Of a stretch of 10,989 nt of DNA, positions 7,424 to 10,989 are shown piece after piece (position 1 is the first letter of the stretch; every line of letters starts with the position of its first letter). The stretch is taken from the NCBI GenBank assembly GCA_933822405.4, contig CAKOGP040002024.1:1-10989 (forward strand). Direction: 5' to 3'. A program made the position numbers and the translations under genes. This DNA is from Cylindrotheca closterium. Lineage: Eukaryota; Bacillariophyta; Bacillariophyceae; Bacillariales; Bacillariaceae. The notes under the pieces were generated by a model. The model ran no database searches. It had not been told where the DNA came from and was given only the letters and a program-made list of their open reading frames with translations.

Positions 7424-8463
7424 GACCAATTTTGCCATCCAAGTTCTGAAGCCCACCGCTCTGCTGGAGCCTCCTTCCGGACCTGATATCCCCCTCATGT
7501 GGTGTCAGGAATGGTACAGCCTCCGCCATTCCACCAAGAAGCACAACCGAGGTGCAGAAACTCCCATCAGCTTTGGCACAGTTCAAGCCCTCTGATTGGC
7601 AGCTTCCCAGTGGCTATCTCTGGACTCCCTCAACACTCCGCAAAATGCGTACATGTCACAGGACAACAAAGTTCTCTACCAAGATTGTCAACCGACGGAT
7701 AGTTTGTCATTCCACTTGTTTGCAGAGGGAATGGTAGCACGCATGGGTGACTACTCCAGGCCTTCTGTGGCCCTCTTGGATCGCCACATTCAAGCTCTGG
7801 GTCGCTTCTTGGACCGCCAATTCCATGAAGCCACTTCTAACATCCAACGCCAAGACATTGCTCTGGCAGGGCTAGCTAACCTGGTCCTTTGGCTGGGTTG
7901 GCTTTGCTCAGCTGAATGCTTTGGCCTCAATTGGGAAGACTGCTCCATTCTGGAGCCTGAGGATTATGGGCAGGCGGACCTCCCAAGGAACTGTGGTATG
8001 GTCACCTTCCGACTTAACCCAGTGACTAAATCAGAACGCACCCGCACGGCCAATGTCATTATCGCGTACACTGCCTGGTCTGGCCTCTGTACCGGGAAGT
8101 GGTTCCGTCGGGCACTATCGTACCGGGTCCGATGTACAGGACCCGTTTTCTGCCATGCCAATGGCATTGCATGGACTTCTTTCTCCTTTCGCAGCACCTA
8201 CCTTTATCCGAGTCTCTACAAACAACGCCTGGAAGGTGACCCCCTTCTGCTACCATTTGATGGTACCCCTTCAAATACCATAGAAAGTCGCTTCTGGTCC
8301 CTCCACTGCTACCGCCGCGGTGGCCGCTCCCATGTCTCCCCAGGAGAGATTTGCGGTGGTCGCCGTCTCACAATTGCCTCTGAAACCCAGGTCTACGAAC
8401 ATAGTCGTTGGCGCCTAATGGAAACCTCGTGAACAAGTCAAGATCACCTTATACTGTCACTGA
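7410..8463 (+). pseudogene. ORF3 tyrosine recombinase
   Basis: One frame runs 7410-8432 with a single internal TGA at 7593-7595. The N-terminal part (IRQLETNFAIQVLKPTALLE, PLMWCQEWY) is the core-binding region. Counted from ATG 7596, the catalytic part has LVLWLGWLCSAECFGLNWED, where Cys104 (TGC, 7905-7907) sits at the position of catalytic Arg I. It continues with Lys145 in TKSERTR, then LHCYRRGGRSHVS with the H-x2-R pair (His237, Arg240), then YEHSRW, whose His269 fits the His/Trp position. The frame then stops at 8430-8432. The C-terminal motif PREQVKITLYC continues one frame over to TGA 8461-8463. The stretch expected to hold the nucleophilic Tyr appears deleted at about 8415-8420. This is the integrase of DIRS/Ngaro elements and is predicted inactive in this copy. 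Confidence 0.85.
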
Positions 8464-8493
8464 AGTGCCAGTTGCTTGGGGGGAAGAGCAGTG

Positions 8494-8516
8494 TTTGTGG
8501 GTTGTACATCCACAAA
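8494..8516 (+). other. 7-bp hairpin before B1
   Basis: TTTGTGG (8494-8500) and CCACAAA (8510-8516) are exact complements around a 9-nt loop, 8 bp before repeat B1 and 30 bp after the recombinase stop. Inner G-U and U-A pairs could lengthen the stem. It could be a 3'-end or packaging structure. Function is not shown. Confidence 0.45.
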
Positions 8517-8524
8517 GGCAGAGG

Positions 8525-8716
8525 GGGAAAGAAAAGGACGAAGGATTTATATCTTGCGGAGACTTCAAGTTCGTGGACTCTTCGAGTTGGAACTCTTCAA
8601 GTTCTACTCTTGGAGGCCCAAATCTATGTCTCACCCGGATCAGAACCCGGAGGGCCTGCGTGGGTTAGGACAATATCTAGCCACCAATTATGAAACGAGA
8701 TGTATGACTCCTAACC
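8525..8716 (+). repeat. Split direct repeat B1
   Basis: The 192 bp align without gaps to 8991-9182 at a constant offset of 466 bp. I count 12 substitutions by eye (about 6%). The unit begins GGGAAAGAAAAGGACG and ends CTAACC, and it abuts A2 with a 2-bp overlap (CC). Confidence 0.9.
8715..8716. other. Candidate recombination core at B1/A2 junction (CC)
   Basis: B copies end in TAACC and A copies start with CCTGAAC, so the B1/A2 junction reads TAACCTGAAC. Joining the element ends (A1 start, B2 end) through CC would recreate the same junction in a circular intermediate. CC also marks both outer boundaries, 838-839 and 9181-9182. The core could be longer in the active family. Confidence 0.6.
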
Positions 8717-8966
8717 TGAACTCTACCCAACTGACCGTATAGAAAGGTTATGAAAGAAAGAGAGAAGAAGAATTCCAGATTCCGGTGGTCATGAATACTT
8801 CGAACGACCACCATAGGAAAGAGAACGTACAAAGTACGAAGCTGGAGGAATGCCTGCAAAAAGCTCCGAATTGAAATGACTTGCAGCTGCATCAAAAAGC
8901 ACACAAATCAATCCAACTCGGAACTTGAGCAAAACACCTTCAGACTCCAGCAATAGGTAGAAATTT
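8715..8966 (+). repeat. Split direct repeat A2
   Basis: This second copy of A (252 bp) lacks the 5-nt TGTAC of A1 and otherwise differs at about 14 positions. Beyond AAATTT at 8966 the copies part: A1 runs into GGGGG-rich DNA, A2 into a 24-bp spacer (8967-8990) before B2. Confidence 0.9.
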
Positions 8967-8990
8967 TTTTAATCCCGCCCACCCGTCCAT

Positions 8991-9182
8991 GGGAAAGAAA
9001 AGGACGCAGGATTTATATCTTGCGGAGACTTCAAGTTCGTGGACTCTTCGAGTTGGAACTCTTCAAGTTCTACTCTTCGAGGCCCGAATCTGCGTCTCAC
9101 CCGGATCGGAACCCGGAAAGCCTGCGTGGGCTAGGACAATATCTAGCCACCAATTATGAAACGAGATGTACAACTACTAACC
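8991..9182 (+). repeat. Split direct repeat B2 (right terminus)
   Basis: This copy of B1 (192 bp, ungapped) ends ACTAACC, where similarity stops. That places the right end of the element at 9182. The next bases, ACGTTGG, belong to host flank. Confidence 0.9.
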
Positions 9183-9336
9183 ACGTTGGAGAGTGGGATC
9201 ACAAACAAAAATAATTATTATTCGAATTCAATTGAATGAATGTTTTGTAATTAAAAAAGTGCATCACATTGCAATAATCGGGTCGCATTAAAGGAGACAA
9301 GAGCAACCACCGACAAACATTTCCAACCCAAAGGTT
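9183..9336. other. AT-rich host intergenic spacer
   Basis: These 154 bp lie between the element and the FAS1 stop codon and must include the FAS1 3'UTR on the minus strand. The first half is AT-rich. No gene, RNA or clear poly-A signal is recognised. Confidence 0.5.
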
Positions 9337-10989
9337 CTAAAGAGCAAGCAGTGCAACCATGGAGGCAAAGATAATGCTGACATGATTGAAAAAGGCGGCA
9401 CTCGATTCGGTTGGTGGAGTCCCTCTGGGTGCTGGGGCATCGGTTGGAGCTGTCACTGGGGACATGGTAGACGGGCACTCGCTAAAGGATCCCGAAAGAA
9501 TGACCTTGTCAATCCCATGGAACATAACATCAGATTCTTCGTCCAATTGGTCGGCAAGAATGACCATGGCGTCATTTACCATCACCATTCCAGTCATTTC
9601 ATGGCCCGCTAAACGACGCCCACCCATATCGCCTTCCACCCACATGACACGGACCTTAGTTCCAGCCAAAGTATCGAGAATAACGCATCCAGCTTCTTTT
9701 ACTTGTGCAGCTGTGTGGATACCTGGAACAATGTGTCCGAGCAACAACTGCGATTTGGGGCGAAGAAGAAAAAAAGAATCCATCATTAGTACATACCATG
9801 ACGTCAAAGAAGACTGCAAGACGAACGTAAGTGCACTTACCTCGACTTCTCTCTCGGCAGCATCATCACTGTAAAATGGATATTCATCAAGAGAGTAAAA
9901 TGCCTCGTCGGTTGGTCCGAAAAACGCTGTGTATCGAGAATAGTATCAATTAGTCAAATGTTACATGTCAAGAAGAGGAGAAAGAATATCTTCAGAGCAC
10001 TTACTTGCACTTGATGCAAATGCCGCCACTGCCGCTTCAGTGACTTGTTGGTCATAGTAGGACGTGAGATATCCAACTACACTATACGGATCTTCAAAAC
10101 AGGGTTCATATTGTCCATCAAAAGCAAAATTGCCATCAATACCATGCAAGACTCCAAAGTTACCAAGAATGTCGGCCTGCACAAGGGGGATTCCATTGAC
10201 GGTGATTTGCTCAGTAACATTGTCGTATCTGAAACTGACCATGGACCCCCCTTCCGTGAAAAATTCCATGCACTCTGAATCAAGGATCCACTGTGCATCA
10301 ATGGTGTCAAATGCAATGACATGAATGCGAAGTACTACGAAAGAAAAATGACCGTTGCCCAGATAGTGAGTTGGAATGCTGACGATATTTGCAACAAACG
10401 TGAAACAGCTAGAAGAATCTCAGAACGTACCTTCTGCAATCTCCTCGTCCGATAGTCCTGTCAAGTTACTTTGATACCGTGCAAACGCCGCGTCGGTGGG
10501 CGCCAGAATTGCTGCAAAAAGAAGCACCAGGGCAACAGAATGAGTTCATCCAGAACAGTCTAGCAGACAGTGAATTCGAATGCAGAATTATCCACTTACT
10601 GACGGGTCGAACCTCGTTGAGTTCGTCGACGAGGCCTGTTTGAGCCACCAAACTGAGAAACGTGCTGTAGTTTCCAGCTAACTCTACCGAGGAAAAGTCA
10701 AGGGGATCTGCGGAACACGGAACGTATTCCGAATCGGCGAGAACGCCTTCAATTCCATGGAAGACATAAATTTCTCCAGCAATGTCAAAGTTGGTAGAAC
10801 TAATTGGAATGCCGTTGACCGAGGCTATGCCTGTAGTATCGTTGAAACGAACGGCTACGGAAGTCCCTGCAAATGTCTCCACCTCAACACATCCGAATGC
10901 ACGAACCTCATTAGAAAATACTTCGCCATACGCCAGATGTCCCCAGAGAACCTCATTGAGCTGCATGTGGACATAGTTCGATTAGATTG
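9337..10989 (-). CDS. Secreted/surface tandem fasciclin (FAS1) domain protein, 3' part
   Basis: Five exons are inferred from GT-AG sites with matching phases: 10600-10960 (5' end likely an AG acceptor at 10961-10962), 10431-10511, 10005-10334, 9841-9926 and 9337-9747. Introns are 88, 96, 78 and 93 nt, phases 1, 1, 1, 0. Three FAS1 units appear: a partial one (VLWGHLAYGEVFSNEV, VNGIPISSTNFDI), a second starting TILAPTDAAFARY then LRIHVIAFDTI and ITVNGIPL, and a third starting TFFGPTDEAFYSLDEY then LLLGHIVPGIHTAAQV. The TxxAPTDxAF and late GxIHxID-like (VLHGIDG, VMFHGIDKVIL) motifs are FAS1 hallmarks. Several N-glycosylation sequons (NDT, NYS, NLT, NVT), a Thr/Pro-rich linker and an 18-residue hydrophobic C-terminus suggest a GPI-anchored or extracellular adhesion protein. 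The stop is TAG 9337-9339. The 5' end is outside the window. Confidence 0.85.

Larger units (their letters stand above)
838..9182 (+). mobile_element. Degenerate YR retrotransposon with split direct repeats (Ngaro/PAT-like, DIRS order)
   Basis: The ends consist of repeat A1 at the left and B1, A2 and B2 at the right, with A1 matching A2 and B1 matching B2. This is the split-direct-repeat layout known for Ngaro and PAT elements, which integrate through a circular intermediate using a tyrosine recombinase rather than a DDE integrase. Inside lie a gag-like ORF1, an MTase-like segment, RT, RNase H, a PHD-like finger and a recombinase, all on the plus strand. A dinucleotide CC is shared by the left terminus (838-839), the B1/A2 junction (8715-8716) and the right terminus (9181-9182), and no longer target duplication is visible, as expected for YR integration. 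Many frameshifts and stops make this copy non-autonomous. It separates two minus-strand host genes. Confidence 0.87.

Noticed and set aside
838..8966. Ordinary LTR retrotransposon with A1 and A2 as LTRs
   Set aside because: A further repeat pair B1/B2 brackets A2, the termini are not TG...CA, no DDE integrase or protease is seen, and a tyrosine recombinase is present.
8525..9182. CRISPR array or tandem satellite
   Set aside because: Only two long copies of B flank one copy of A, with no short regular repeat-spacer pattern.
9386..9874. Plus-strand ORF of 162 codons
   Set aside because: It is antisense to the last two FAS1 exons and crosses an intron. The minus-strand FAS1 motifs are clear.

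Overview
The window looks like nuclear DNA of a microalga, most likely a pennate diatom. The signs are short GT-AG introns of 78-96 nt, moderate GC content, closely spaced host genes, and a tyrosine-recombinase (YR) retroelement whose proteins resemble those common in diatom genomes. The organism call is inference.

Three blocks are present. (1) Positions 1-767, minus strand: the 5' 255 codons of a HAD-superfamily phosphatase resembling magnesium-dependent phosphatase-1 (MDP-1), running off the left edge. (2) Positions 838-9182, plus strand: one decayed YR retrotransposon of about 8.3 kb. Its ends are split direct repeats in the order A1 ... B1-A2-B2, the arrangement known for Ngaro/PAT-type members of the DIRS order. 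Inside, in order, are a broken gag-like ORF1, a structured spacer, a degenerate cytosine-5-methyltransferase-like segment, reverse transcriptase, RNase H, a post-RNase H region, a PHD-like zinc finger in an overlapping frame, and a tyrosine recombinase. (3) Positions 9337-10989, minus strand: the 3' part of a multi-exon gene for a secreted or surface protein with tandem fasciclin (FAS1) domains, with four complete introns inside the window.

The element sits between two host genes on the same strand, 70 bp upstream of the phosphatase start codon and 154 bp downstream of the FAS1 stop codon. Without it the two genes would be only about 220 bp apart. The element is not autonomous as read: it carries many frameshifts, in-frame TGA stops, a Cys where the first recombinase Arg is expected, and a collapsed recombinase C-terminus. 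RT and RNase H catalytic acidic residues survive. Differences between repeat copies are mostly CpG versus TpG/CpA, which suggests decay by deamination of methylated cytosines.

The least conventional content is the methyltransferase-like segment upstream of RT, the zinc finger ahead of the recombinase in an overlapping ORF, and a three-hairpin/repeat region directly after the gag stop codon.
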